From Myxococcota bacterium (lineage in GTDB: Bacteria; Myxococcota_A; UBA796; JAJRTE01): 64,000 bases of DNA. The stretch's first letter is position 1. The number at the start of each line of letters is the position of its first letter. The translations under genes and the position numbers were made by a program. This document shows, in pieces, positions 28,540 through 38,741 of the stretch. The stretch lies in contig JAJRTE010000107.1 of assembly GCA_024278455.1 (NCBI GenBank), positions 1-64,000 on the forward strand. The letters run 5' to 3'. The notes under the pieces are model-generated. The model saw only the letters and a list, made by a program, of their open reading frames with translations, did no database searches and was not told where the DNA came from.

Positions 28540-31500
28540 ATGGCGTCTCGCAAGGCAAGGAAACCTCGACCGACCGGATGGCGGCGCGCGCGGCGGTGGA
28601 TCGTCCGCTCTTCCGGTGCGCTCCTGGCGGCCGCGTTGCTGCTGCTCGTGGGGTTGACCATCCTCTTTGCCAACCTGGATCGCCCCGCTGTCAGCGACCC
28701 GCTCGCCGACTACCTGCATGAATCCCTGGGGCTCGAGGTCTCCTACGAGACACTCCGAGCTTCGATGTTGTCAAGCCTCGTGGGGCGCAACATCCGTGTC
28801 GCCTCTCCTGTTTCGGTGCGTGAGCATGCCCCCGATTTCGTGCGGATCGGCAGCATCGACGCCAGTTGGGCGCCCGGGACGCTCCTGACCGACCATTTCA
28901 CTGTTCACGCGGTGGAGATCCATGAATTGGGCGTCGTCCTGGTCGTCGATGAACAGGGAAGAACGACACTCGATCTCCTGTTTCCACCGGGTGCCGAGGC
29001 TGCGACGCCGACTCCGGCGACTGTGCCGTCCGATAAGCCCTTCATCCTGTCCGACAGCCTGGGACTCTTGCCCGCGTTCGTCGACCTGGAGAAACTGTCG
29101 GTGGACGGCATACAGGTGACGGTCCTCGAACTCGAGGCGGGGAGGGTCCGGCGGGCCACCACCGTGAAGGGTCTCGGGTTGGAAGCTGCATTGACCCCGG
29201 GCAACGACGGACCGGTGGGGATGGTTCGGCTCTATTCCGACCCCGAAACCGGCCTGTCGATTGCGATCGACGAAGCTGGAGGCGACAGCCGGGACTCGAG
29301 GGGGTGGCAGGGGCGGCTGGACTTCCGGACCGACCTGAACGGGAACACCCTGGCCGTGGCCTTGTCCATCCTGCTGGACCACCAGTCGCTGGTCGATCTC
29401 CCCGTCCCGCCCGGCGAAGTCGTGCGCCTCGAGGGCGTGCTCCGTTTCCAGCCCGACGCCCGCGCGACGCAAGTCGAGGTGACGCGCCTCGACCTGATCG
29501 GCAAGGCGATCGCTGCGACCCTGGGGGCCACTGTCGAAGACCTGGAAGGAGGGATGTTTGGGATTCACGTCGCCGAAGGTCGCATCACCGCGAGCCTCGA
29601 CGACCTGCTGCCGCTGGTGACACTGCCCGGCGGCCTGGAGGTGGGAGGGGGGAACGTGGCACTGACCTTGGACGACCTCGCCCTCGATCCCGCCACGTTC
29701 TACGCCACCTCCGGCCGGATCGCGGTTTCCGGAGATCTGTCCGGCGTCTCCTGGTTCGACGCACCGGCCTCCGTCGAGATCGACGCCGTGTCCGTGCGAG
29801 CGGAAGCGGTTGTTCGAGGCATTCTCGAGCAGGACGTGACCCTGGATGTTCCCCTCGCGGGGGTGGTCATCGACGACGGCTCCACCAGGACGACGCTCCC
29901 TCGAGCCGCCCTTTCCGTGGCTGTCCTGGGGAGCCGCGTGGAAATCGAGCAGCCGTTGGCCTCGACCGGGGACGTGCGTGTGCGGCTGGAGACCCGTGGG
30001 GGTGGGGCCCACCTGGGCGCCACCCGTGTTTCCGACGCCACGATGGGTCTCGAGTTGTCGTCCAGGCTTTCCGGAACACAGCCCTACAGCTTCGACGCGC
30101 GGTTGTCCGTGGATGCAATGACGGTGGCCGACCCGGCGGTGGGTACGCATGACCTGGCCGGAGCAGCGGTCGAGGCGCACCTGCGGGACGTCCGGGTCGA
30201 CCTCGACGACCCGTCGTCGGCGAGCGGTCGTGCGGTGTGCTCGCTGAGGCTCGGACCGCTGGCACTCGCTGCAGATGTCTCCCACGACCGGGACGCCACC
30301 CGGTGGCGCGTCCAGGCTGACGCACCGACGTTGAAGCCGCTCGGGCCGCTGCTGAACACGCTCCTGTCTCCGGGCGAGAGGGTCGAATGGGCTCGCATGG
30401 GGGTTCAGCTCACCTCGGAAGGGACAGCTCGAGGCGTGATGGGGGCCGGCCCGATCCGGATCAGCCAGCAGGCCACCGTGTCGGCACGGCATCTCAACTA
30501 TCGGGCGCCGGACTATGCCGCCACCGTTTCGGCCATTTCCGGGCGGTTCGGGTATCGTGGCACACCCGAGAGGGGTACCCTGGACGCCGACCTGAAACTC
30601 GGCGGCTGGGCCTATGATGTCCTGTGGGCCGACCGCGCCACGGAAGCATCTCTCGGGGTCACGTTCTCCTTGCCCGAGGATCGCTACCGGCTTCGTGTGC
30701 GCCGGTTTCGCGGCGATGTGAACTACCTGGACGGCGACATGAAGGTCGCGATGCGCGACCTGTCGGGTACCGCCGACATCATCTACGACCGGGGACGGCT
30801 CAACGGTTCGGCCGAATTGGAGACAGAACGCATCGACTACACCGACGGCGCGGACCACGTGTGGCTCGACAAGGTCAGCCACCATTTGCGCCTGGCCTCC
30901 ACCGAGGATATAGAGGCGGGCGTGCTCGAGGTGGCATATCGGGCCGGCGCCGCCCTGGTGGGTCAGAACCTCGCTGCCGTCTATCCCCCCGTGGATATGA
31001 ACGTGGACCTCCGCTTGCGACTGGCACGGCTCTCCGCGTACAGCCTGGACCGGTGCATCCTCGAGAGCAGGCAAGGCGGGACACGGCTGGAGGTGGCCCT
31101 GGCAATGGACGATGCTCGAGGCAACCTGGCCGCGCTTGCCGTCCCCGGCCGCGGCGAACCGGGGGCGAGCGGGCCGGGAGAAGCGCCGGGACAGGGGTTC
31201 CTGGCATCGGCGCCCATCACCGGGGGCGAGAGTCTGACCTTGAGCGGCGTGCTTCGCCAGGACCTGGGCGCATTGACCGGTGACCCCGGCTTCCTGTCCG
31301 CACGCGGGGAGGTCGTGGTTCCGTTCCGCCTGGAGTCGCCCGAGCAGATCCAGTACCGGCTGTCGTCCTCCCTCGAGCTGCGCGACGTCGACCTGCGGTT
31401 GCCGGGGGAGGAACTCGAGATCCAGGGGTTCACCGGGAAGTGCCTCGTCGTCGAGGAGTTCCGCGACGGTCCCAGCGGATTCGTACTCGTGCCCGGTGGC

Positions 31501-32109
31501 CGGAGCAACGCCTATGCCCGGGCAGCGTTCCCGGACACCCAACCGTACCTGACCGGCGACAGCTTTTTTTCCATCGAGCGCCTCGCCTGGTCCGACCTGT
31601 TCGAGGCTGCTCCGGTGGCGGGAAACTTCCGGGTCGACCGCAACATGGTTCGGCTGGACCAGCTCCAGATGGGGGTCGCACAGGGAACCGTGAGCGGGCA
31701 GCTCCTCGTCGACTACCAGGAGAACGATACCAGCGTGCTGTTCCGCGGTGCCGCCAACGGTCTGCGCCTGGCTGACGATTCTTCGGAACGGTTCGATGCC
31801 AACCTCGCCCTGGACTTCTCCCTCGACAAGCTGGACCTCAACGGCAGGGCCCACATCGTGCATATCGGGAGGAAGACCCTCCTGGCCATGCTGGACGGCG
31901 TGGATCCGTACCACGAGGACGTGGACATCAACCAGTTACGATTGGCACTCAACGCCGGCTACCCCAGGTTCGTGCGCGTCGATTTCGACCACGGATTCAT
32001 GTCGATCAAGGTCGACCTCGGCGGGCTTGCCCGCACGGTCCGCATCGACGAAATCCGGGGCATTCCCATCGGGCCGATCCTGAATACCTACCTGGGAGAC
32101 TTGCTGTGA
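28540..32109 (+). CDS. AsmA/YdbH-like large envelope protein (putative intermembrane lipid transport)
   Basis: 1189 aa from ATG 28540; N-terminal TM ALLAAALLLLVGLTILFANL; long beta-rich region; C-terminal INQLRLALNAGYPRFVRVDFDHGFMSIKVDLGG. Confidence 0.65.
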   Translation: MASRKARKPRPTGWRRARRWIVRSSGALLAAALLLLVGLTILFANLDRPAVSDPLADYLHESLGLEVSYETLRASMLSSLVGRNIRVASPVSVREHAPDFVRIGSIDASWAPGTLLTDHFTVHAVEIHELGVVLVVDEQGRTTLDLLFPPGAEAATPTPATVPSDKPFILSDSLGLLPAFVDLEKLSVDGIQVTVLELEAGRVRRATTVKGLGLEAALTPGNDGPVGMVRLYSDPETGLSIAIDEAGGDSRDSRGWQGRLDFRTDLNGNTLAVALSILLDHQSLVDLPVPPGEVVRLEGVLRFQPDARATQVEVTRLDLIGKAIAATLGATVEDLEGGMFGIHVAEGRITASLDDLLPLVTLPGGLEVGGGNVALTLDDLALDPATFYATSGRIAVSGDLSGVSWFDAPASVEIDAVSVRAEAVVRGILEQDVTLDVPLAGVVIDDGSTRTTLPRAALSVAVLGSRVEIEQPLASTGDVRVRLETRGGGAHLGATRVSDATMGLELSSRLSGTQPYSFDARLSVDAMTVADPAVGTHDLAGAAVEAHLRDVRVDLDDPSSASGRAVCSLRLGPLALAADVSHDRDATRWRVQADAPTLKPLGPLLNTLLSPGERVEWARMGVQLTSEGTARGVMGAGPIRISQQATVSARHLNYRAPDYAATVSAISGRFGYRGTPERGTLDADLKLGGWAYDVLWADRATEASLGVTFSLPEDRYRLRVRRFRGDVNYLDGDMKVAMRDLSGTADIIYDRGRLNGSAELETERIDYTDGADHVWLDKVSHHLRLASTEDIEAGVLEVAYRAGAALVGQNLAAVYPPVDMNVDLRLRLARLSAYSLDRCILESRQGGTRLEVALAMDDARGNLAALAVPGRGEPGASGPGEAPGQGFLASAPITGGESLTLSGVLRQDLGALTGDPGFLSARGEVVVPFRLESPEQIQYRLSSSLELRDVDLRLPGEELEIQGFTGKCLVVEEFRDGPSGFVLVPGGRSNAYARAAFPDTQPYLTGDSFFSIERLAWSDLFEAAPVAGNFRVDRNMVRLDQLQMGVAQGTVSGQLLVDYQENDTSVLFRGAANGLRLADDSSERFDANLALDFSLDKLDLNGRAHIVHIGRKTLLAMLDGVDPYHEDVDINQLRLALNAGYPRFVRVDFDHGFMSIKVDLGGLARTVRIDEIRGIPIGPILNTYLGDLL

Positions 32110-32173
32110 ACACCGCGCTTGCTACAACTTGCGGGCGAAAAGCTCTCGACGCCGGCAAGGAAGGGAGGATCGA

Positions 32174-32893
32174 GTGAATAACGGGTATCCTCGCAACGTG
32201 TCCATTGTCGTCACGGCCCTGCTCATCCTGGGGTGGACATCCTCCGGGTGCGTCAAGGCTCCCGATACGGTCTATCTCGTCGACAAGAAGACCGTGCTCG
32301 AGCACCAGGCGGGAGGAGAGTTGACCGCCCTCGAGAACGACCTGAACGACTCGGCACTTCAGCCCCACTGCGAACCCTTCACGCCGGGTCAGCTCGAGGC
32401 CGAGGGCGTGGCCGGTGGCGGCGTCTCCTCGGTGGCGGGACTCTATGCCGCCACCCGCACGGACGCCCAGCGGATCGACGAATTGTTGATACGACGGTGC
32501 GTCGGCGAGGCGCGTTCCGGGCTGCTCGAGGAGACACCGGGGACTTGCACGGGTACCGTGAACGGTGACGAAATCACTCGGCTTGTTCAGCGCGAGAACC
32601 GGAATCGCCGCCAGGTCTGGTCCTACATCCAGCGGGAGATGCCGGGGACGGAAGAGGAAGCAATCCGGCAGGCCTGGTGGAAGAACCACCTCGAGCAGGT
32701 TGTGTGCGGTGGGCAGATCCAGCGGGAGGACGGCTCCTGGTTCGTGAAACGATGCGGCGGAGAGGCGCATGCCCCGCGCCGAAACGGGGAGCGGGTTGCG
32801 GCGCCCGAAGCGGTCCCGGACGCAGATGGTGTGCGGGCCGGGGAGCCGGAGAGCGGGGAGGCGGGCACCGGGGAGGGCGACGTTTCACCGTGA
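32174..32893 (+). CDS. Lipoprotein with DUF1318/YdbL-like region
   Basis: 239 aa from GTG 32174; lipobox LGWTSSGC; VYLVDKKTVLEHQ; EITRLVQRENRNRRQVWSYIQREMP…GGQIQREDGSWFVKR. Confidence 0.6.
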   Translation: MNNGYPRNVSIVVTALLILGWTSSGCVKAPDTVYLVDKKTVLEHQAGGELTALENDLNDSALQPHCEPFTPGQLEAEGVAGGGVSSVAGLYAATRTDAQRIDELLIRRCVGEARSGLLEETPGTCTGTVNGDEITRLVQRENRNRRQVWSYIQREMPGTEEEAIRQAWWKNHLEQVVCGGQIQREDGSWFVKRCGGEAHAPRRNGERVAAPEAVPDADGVRAGEPESGEAGTGEGDVSP

Positions 32894-33027
32894 GACCGAA
32901 ACCTGAGACAATGAAGATGGTTCCGGAGCGGCGACGAAGCACGGGTGTGGACTGCCGTTCGTTGGACCTCGAGAACCCGGGAGGCAACGCGCGGCACGTG
33001 AGGGATACGCACCATCGCAGGAGACGC

Positions 33028-36000
33028 ATGCCGGTGATACGGTGGGCGGCCGCGCCGTCGCTGTTGCTGTGCCTGCTCGGCTTGCCGGGGCGTGTCCACG
33101 CCGGCGCGCGGATGGCCGAGCCCCTCAGGCTGACCGCCGGGGCGGCCGACGAGATGATGGGCGCAACGGACCCGACCGGCGCGCGGCTCTATTTCGCAAG
33201 CAACTCGAGGGCGACGTGGCAGATCTTCGTCCAGGACATGGAGCGGGGCGTCCCGGAGCTGTTGTTCGATCACGGCGCCGACGCGACAGATCCTCGAGTC
33301 GGACCGCGGGGGCGGTGGATCCTCTATGTTTCCTACCTGACCGACGCAACCGGCGACGCCTGCCTGTACGATATCGAGACCGAAAAGACGACATGCCTGA
33401 CGGACGAGCGCACGTCGGAATCCCAGGCCTTCTGGTTCCCCGGCGGAGAACACGTGGGCGTGGTCTCGAGGACCGGCATGCACGGCGACTTCCGGTTGCT
33501 CGACTTCGCGTTGTCGGGTGGCCCTCCGGCAGTGGTGTTGGACCGCAACCTCGCCGCCCCGGCGGTGTCCCCGGATGGCCGTTGGCTGGTGTTCGTGCCG
33601 GTGACGCGGAACGCCGAAGTGGTAGGGGCCAACTTCGCACGCCGGGCAGCGAAGACCCTGGCCCTCGTTCGGCTCGATGACCCGGACCGCGTGCTCGAGC
33701 TGCGCTTCCACCTCTCGGGAGCGAGCGGTTTCCCGGCGTTCTCCAAGGATGGGAAGTACCTCTACTTCTCCCAGTACCTCAACGACACCAATCTGGACGG
33801 CATCATCGACGGTGATGACAACAGCGTCCTTTTCCGCGTCCCGTTCGACACCCTGTCGGACCTCCCGGTCGACGCCCGCCGGGCCGAACAGTTGACCAGT
33901 GCCCGCTGGAACTGCCAGTACCCGGTCCCGGAGACGGACAGGCTCCTTGCGACCTGTGCCCACGAGGGGTCCCTCGACATCTATGCATTGCCCCTCGAGG
34001 GCAGTGTCCCCGGATCGTGGTCCAACGCACGGCTCGAGGAAGAACTCCGGTCCGCCCGTGACACGTGGCAGAGACTCCTGCTCCTCGCTCACCTCCTTGG
34101 CCGGAGCACCGAGCCCGATGCACGTGTCGAGGTGCTCCGGCGCATGACCCAGGCACACCTGGAATTGAGGGAGTACGAGTCGGCCGAGCACTATGCACGG
34201 CTCGTGATTGATCGATACGGCGGCGTGGACGGCGGGAAGCAAGCCCAGCTCATGGAAATCCTCCTCGAAGTCATCGCCGAACGCCGGGAGACGCAACGGC
34301 TGGTCCAGGGGGAACTCAACCTGCGTTTCATTCGCGACCAGCAGAAGCGGCTGGAGCGGCTCCTCCAACCGGTGCGGGGAGGCGACGCGATGGCGGCGAT
34401 GGCTCTCATCGCGGCCAGCGAAGTGAACGACACCATCGGGGAGAAGGGAAGGGCCCGGGACCTTCTCGAGCAGGTGGACATCGGCGCCATCGGGGACCCG
34501 TTCGTGGTGTCAGCATTCGGCGACCGCGCTTCTGGCCTGTACCAGGAGCTGGGACTGACCGGCAAGCTGCTCGAGACGCTCCGTGCCCTTTCGGATCACC
34601 CCGCGTTGGCCGAAGCCGAGCGTCTCGAGTTTGCCAGGAGGTTCGTCCGCGCACTGACGAAAGGCGCGCCTGTCGAGGAGCGGGTGGCTCGGGTGGCCCG
34701 CTGGCGGGAGCGCGTGGCGCCGGAGTCGCCGCTCGCCATGGTACTCGAGGCCGAGGGCCTCCTGCTGGGGTTGAGCCCGGAGAGCGAGGAAGCGGTGCGC
34801 AAAGGGCTTTACGAGCTGTACCGGAGGACCAGCGGGATCGAGCGCCGCCGCGTGCTGGTCGAGATGATCGTCGAGCGCGCCGTGACGCAGGACAGTGACT
34901 ACCTCCTGTACGAATTCTCGAATACCTGGGTAAGCTGGTTGAAACGGGCGTCGAGCGAGCGGCAGTACGCTGAGGCGTTGTATCGGGAGGTCTTGCTGGC
35001 TCGAGTCTATGTCTCCCAGGCCGGCGGGGATTTTGCGGATGCTCGAGGCTACGCCTACGGTCTGACCCGCCAGACCGATGCGCTCGAAGCACACATCGCG
35101 TTCATCGAGAATTGGGACAACGAGGGGCGCAAGGATGTCGCCGGGCAGTATGCGAAGCAGTTCCGGAGCCGGCAGGACGACCCGGTGTACGGTTTCGTTC
35201 GCGCCTACCTGGTCGCACGCACGTTGCAAGCGCTGGAAGGCGAAGCGCTCGAGGCGGGTATTGGCGAGGCCCGGGCGGTGCTGCAGGAAGCAGCGCCAGG
35301 GCTGCCTCGACGGGTCGAAGTGCACCATCTCCAGGGCTACCTGGCCCACCTCGATTTCCTTCGCACCGGGGATGCCGGTTTCGCCCAGGAGGCCAACACC
35401 CACTACCTTCTCGCCCTGGACCTCGCTCGGAGCAACCCGCGCTACCAGGCCACGCTCCTCCAGTCTCTCGGCCTGCTTCAAGGCCAGGTGGACAGCCACA
35501 GGATCGCCCTGGACTATTTCGCCCGGCGGGACAGGCTCCCCTACGTCGACCCGGAGCAGGCGCTTTGTATCATGCTGGCCTCGGCCCGCAGCCTGTTTCA
35601 CGCAGGTCGGCTGGACGAGGCAGCGGAGCGGACGGTTCGAGCCCTGGACTGGGTGGACGGCCACCCGGATCTCGAGCGGTTTCGGCCCCTGGCCCTGTCT
35701 CGAGCCGCCCTGTATCACTATGCAGCGGGACGCGACGCCGCCGCCTGGACCTACTACCTCGAGCTGGAGCCCTGGATGGCTCGAGAGGACACCTCGGACG
35801 AGGGGCAGCGGACGCGCGTGCAGCTCCTCGTGGGCAAGGGCGCGGTCGCCCAGCGGATTGGAAAGCACGAGGAGGCGCTGGAGGCTTTCCGGGCGGCGCG
35901 CGAACGTCTGGACACGTCCGAAGGGGCGTTCGAGGTGCGGGAGAGAGAGAATGGCGGGCGGCGTCTCACCTATGGCGCCGGCGCGTATCGCCGTCTCCTC

Positions 36001-36459
36001 GATGGACTCGTTGCCGGCAGCCTCGAGGCGCTTGGGCGGCTGGACGAAGCCGCGGAGGCGATGGCGCGGCGGAAGAGCGCGTTTGCCGAGAGGTTCGAGA
36101 AGACCGATCTTGACGAGGACCTGTGGGAGATCGCGGCCGCCTGTCACCATCTCGCTCGCTACGCCTACCAGGCCGGCGACTCGAGCCGGGCGCTCGAGGC
36201 CGCTGAGGAGGGGTGGGTGTATGCCGTGCGCTACAACCGGCGTACCGGGTCGGATGTCTCCGACATAAGCTTGAGGCTGCTGGCCGACTTTGCAGAACTG
36301 CACCTCTATGGTAAGCTGCCGGGAAACGCCATGTCGGTCAGGCTGGAGCGGGAGTTGCGGGCCGCTTACGAGGTGATTTGCCGGCGCCGGAGTCCTGCGT
36401 GGGCGCCGTGGCGATTTCTTTTCGAGGTTTACTTGACCATGCTGGAAGTGGGGCGGTAG
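33028..36459 (+). CDS. Secreted TolB/WD40-like beta-propeller plus TPR protein
   Basis: 1143 aa from ATG 33028; signal peptide; ATDPTGARLYFASNSRATWQIFVQDME, TDPRVGPRGRWILYVSYL; helical TPR-like C-terminal half. Confidence 0.7.
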   Translation: MPVIRWAAAPSLLLCLLGLPGRVHAGARMAEPLRLTAGAADEMMGATDPTGARLYFASNSRATWQIFVQDMERGVPELLFDHGADATDPRVGPRGRWILYVSYLTDATGDACLYDIETEKTTCLTDERTSESQAFWFPGGEHVGVVSRTGMHGDFRLLDFALSGGPPAVVLDRNLAAPAVSPDGRWLVFVPVTRNAEVVGANFARRAAKTLALVRLDDPDRVLELRFHLSGASGFPAFSKDGKYLYFSQYLNDTNLDGIIDGDDNSVLFRVPFDTLSDLPVDARRAEQLTSARWNCQYPVPETDRLLATCAHEGSLDIYALPLEGSVPGSWSNARLEEELRSARDTWQRLLLLAHLLGRSTEPDARVEVLRRMTQAHLELREYESAEHYARLVIDRYGGVDGGKQAQLMEILLEVIAERRETQRLVQGELNLRFIRDQQKRLERLLQPVRGGDAMAAMALIAASEVNDTIGEKGRARDLLEQVDIGAIGDPFVVSAFGDRASGLYQELGLTGKLLETLRALSDHPALAEAERLEFARRFVRALTKGAPVEERVARVARWRERVAPESPLAMVLEAEGLLLGLSPESEEAVRKGLYELYRRTSGIERRRVLVEMIVERAVTQDSDYLLYEFSNTWVSWLKRASSERQYAEALYREVLLARVYVSQAGGDFADARGYAYGLTRQTDALEAHIAFIENWDNEGRKDVAGQYAKQFRSRQDDPVYGFVRAYLVARTLQALEGEALEAGIGEARAVLQEAAPGLPRRVEVHHLQGYLAHLDFLRTGDAGFAQEANTHYLLALDLARSNPRYQATLLQSLGLLQGQVDSHRIALDYFARRDRLPYVDPEQALCIMLASARSLFHAGRLDEAAERTVRALDWVDGHPDLERFRPLALSRAALYHYAAGRDAAAWTYYLELEPWMAREDTSDEGQRTRVQLLVGKGAVAQRIGKHEEALEAFRAARERLDTSEGAFEVRERENGGRRLTYGAGAYRRLLDGLVAGSLEALGRLDEAAEAMARRKSAFAERFEKTDLDEDLWEIAAACHHLARYAYQAGDSSRALEAAEEGWVYAVRYNRRTGSDVSDISLRLLADFAELHLYGKLPGNAMSVRLERELRAAYEVICRRRSPAWAPWRFLFEVYLTMLEVGR

Positions 36460-36517
36460 GAGGGAGCGGCGCGGGGTCGGGCCCTCCTCGAGCCCGGATC
36501 ATGGAGGAGCGGCTGGA

Positions 36518-37027
36518 ATGAGACGAATCGACGGGTGGGTCGGGGGTGCGGCGTCCCTGGTGGCGCTGTGTGTGCTGGGAGCGGGGTGCGTCGTTGTGGG
36601 AGACGACGACGACGCCACCGCCACGACCGGGTTCGACGGCCTCTACGAGGACTATTTCCAGGAGTGCACCGCGTGCCACGCGCCGGATGCACCGGGATTC
36701 ACCGAGGGCACAGAGGCGACCCTGGACTTCACTACCGTGGACACGGCCTACGCCACCATCTCGACGGGCCAGGCGTCGGGCCTGTCTGGTAACCAGGAAG
36801 CCTGCAACGGCGCCTACTTCGTGGGGACCTCCCCGGAGACCAGCCTGATCATGGCCGTGCTCGACGAGGGGGTTCGGGCGGGTTTCAGCGTGGAAAGCAA
36901 CCCCGGGTGCGATGGCGACGCCATCAGCGACATGACGGTCAAGGTCGGCTTCGCGCCTTCCGAGGACTTTCTCGGCAACCTCGAGGCCTGGATAGACGAA
37001 CTCAACACTGGGGTGGCGAGAAAGTAG
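36518..37027 (+). CDS. Lipoprotein with a single CxxCH (putative c-type cytochrome-like)
   Basis: 169 aa; lipobox LGAGC; DDDD stretch; ECTACHAPDAPGF. Confidence 0.65.
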   Translation: MRRIDGWVGGAASLVALCVLGAGCVVVGDDDDATATTGFDGLYEDYFQECTACHAPDAPGFTEGTEATLDFTTVDTAYATISTGQASGLSGNQEACNGAYFVGTSPETSLIMAVLDEGVRAGFSVESNPGCDGDAISDMTVKVGFAPSEDFLGNLEAWIDELNTGVARK

Positions 37028-37259
37028 TCCTTGCTGGCTCGTCGCTTCCAGGCGACAGGGGGGCGGTTGCACGTGGTCGCCCACCCGGTCCTTCCTTCCC
37101 GTGGCCTGCGCCGGGTCGCACCTTTCTCGAGCTGCCCGGCCCGGGATCCATGACGCGCTCCCCGGTTTCACGCTGATTCGGATCAATAATCTTTCCATTT
37201 TCCGGCCGCCGGGGTTCAAATGGATAGAGACACCATGAAGCCGTCAATCGGCCACGGAG

Positions 37260-37826
37260 TTGCCCGTGCAATTGTCTCGCACTGATATCCAGGATCTCTA
37301 CGAGCGGTATGCCCATGTCGTGCACCGCCGTTGCCTGTCGATCCTCCGTGACGAGGAGGACGCATACGATGCCATGCAGGAGGTCTTCGTGCGGCTCATC
37401 AAGCATGCAGACCAGTTTCGTGGCGAGGCTCAGCCCCTCACCTGGCTCTACCGGACGAGCACGAACCTGTGCCTGAACCGGATACGGGACCGCCGGTCCC
37501 GTGCCAGGAAGTTGGCTGAGCCCAACCCCGCCGCAGACACCTTGCCCGGCATGGGCGCGTTCTCGCGGATCGACCCGGAGCGCCGGCACCTGGTCGCGTC
37601 GTTGCTCGAAAAGGCCGACGAGTCGACCCGCGCGATCGTCCTCTACTACTTCGTCGACGAGATGACGTTGGAAGAGGTCTCCCGTATCGTGGGCGTGAGC
37701 GTGCCGACGATTCGCAAGCGGATCCGGCGATTCCAGCGGATCGCCGGGAAATCGGTTGGCAGAACCGCCTTGAGCGCGTGTCTCCTGGCGCTCGTCGGCG
37801 GTCTCGAAGCCTGGAGGGTGTCATGA
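37260..37826 (+). CDS. ECF-type RNA polymerase sigma factor (TTG 37260 or GTG 37266)
   Basis: DLYERYAHVVHRRCLSILRDEEDAYDAMQEVFVRLIKHADQFRGEAQPLTWLYRTSTNLCLNRIRD; sigma4 TLEEVSRIVGVSVPTIRKRIRRF. Confidence 0.9.
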   Translation: MPVQLSRTDIQDLYERYAHVVHRRCLSILRDEEDAYDAMQEVFVRLIKHADQFRGEAQPLTWLYRTSTNLCLNRIRDRRSRARKLAEPNPAADTLPGMGAFSRIDPERRHLVASLLEKADESTRAIVLYYFVDEMTLEEVSRIVGVSVPTIRKRIRRFQRIAGKSVGRTALSACLLALVGGLEAWRVS

Positions 37827-38734
37827 GCGTGCGAGACGAGGCGAAACCGGCCGTGTCACGAGCCTCCGGGTGCTTCTCGAGGTTCCTGCTCGAGCGTTAC
37901 CTGGCCGCGGAACTGGGTGACCCCGACGCCAGCCGTGTTGCAAGCCACCTCGAGGCCTGCGCGCGGTGCCAGGGGCTGCTCGAGACCCTCGAAAAGGAGA
38001 AGGCGGCCTTCCAGGACCGCGTCCCGTTCGACAGGTTCTACAGCGACCTCGAGGCGCGCCTTCGCCGGGATGCCACCGCCGATCGAGACGCCCGGCAGGC
38101 GACGCTCGAGATGTCTGGCGGCAGGGTGGGTTCCTGGCTGGAGCGCGTGCGGGCGTGGATCGCGGACTTTTCGCAATGGCTGGCCGGACCGCGGTGGGCG
38201 GTCGTCGCCGTCGTCGCCGTGGCGCTGGTGGTCGTGCTTCCACGAACGGGCGGCCTGATCCCCGGCGACCACGACGACGGATCCCGTATCAAGGCCACGG
38301 CCGTTCATCCCGGCCCGCTCGAGGTGGTGTTGCTCAGGGACGGCCGGATCGTGCAGGCGGTGAGCGGAGACCTGTTCCACCAGGGCGACAGGCTCCAGTT
38401 CAGGATCGCCCCCGGCACATGGCGGTTCCTGCACCTGGTCAGCCTGGATGACCAGGGAAGGCTCACCCCGTTCTACCCCGATGACGGGTCGGCCAGCCTC
38501 GAGCTGCGGCTTGACGCCGAACAGTTGTTGCCGGGTGCCATCGAACTCGACGACTTCGTGGGCCAGGAGCGGATTTTCGCCGTATTCAGCCAGGAGCCCC
38601 TGGACTATTCCGTCGTGGAGGAAGCTGCCAGGAGACTCGGGGCAGGCATGTCCCTGCCGCTCGACCTGGCGCGGATCGAGGAACTGCCCATCGATGGGAC
38701 GGCCCAGGTGTCCTTCCTGATGATCAAGGAGTAG
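37823..38734 (+). CDS. Zinc-finger anti-sigma-like membrane protein with DUF4384-like C-terminal domain
   Basis: 303 aa; HLEACARC (HxxxCxxC); TM WAVVAVVAVALVVVLP; FHQGDRLQFRIAPGTWRFLHLVSLDDQGRLTPFYPD; ATGA overlap with sigma gene. Confidence 0.75.
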   Translation: MSVRDEAKPAVSRASGCFSRFLLERYLAAELGDPDASRVASHLEACARCQGLLETLEKEKAAFQDRVPFDRFYSDLEARLRRDATADRDARQATLEMSGGRVGSWLERVRAWIADFSQWLAGPRWAVVAVVAVALVVVLPRTGGLIPGDHDDGSRIKATAVHPGPLEVVLLRDGRIVQAVSGDLFHQGDRLQFRIAPGTWRFLHLVSLDDQGRLTPFYPDDGSASLELRLDAEQLLPGAIELDDFVGQERIFAVFSQEPLDYSVVEEAARRLGAGMSLPLDLARIEELPIDGTAQVSFLMIKE

Positions 38735-38741
38735 CCGGGAG

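Noticed and set aside
28771-31914. 1047-aa minus-strand ORF
   Set aside because: Exact antisense shadow of the AsmA/YdbH-like gene; long antisense ORFs are expected in high-GC codon usage and its translation shows no family motif.
34510-36303. 597-aa minus-strand ORF (and 581 aa at 32623-34368)
   Set aside because: Antisense to the TolB/TPR protein; no domain signature.
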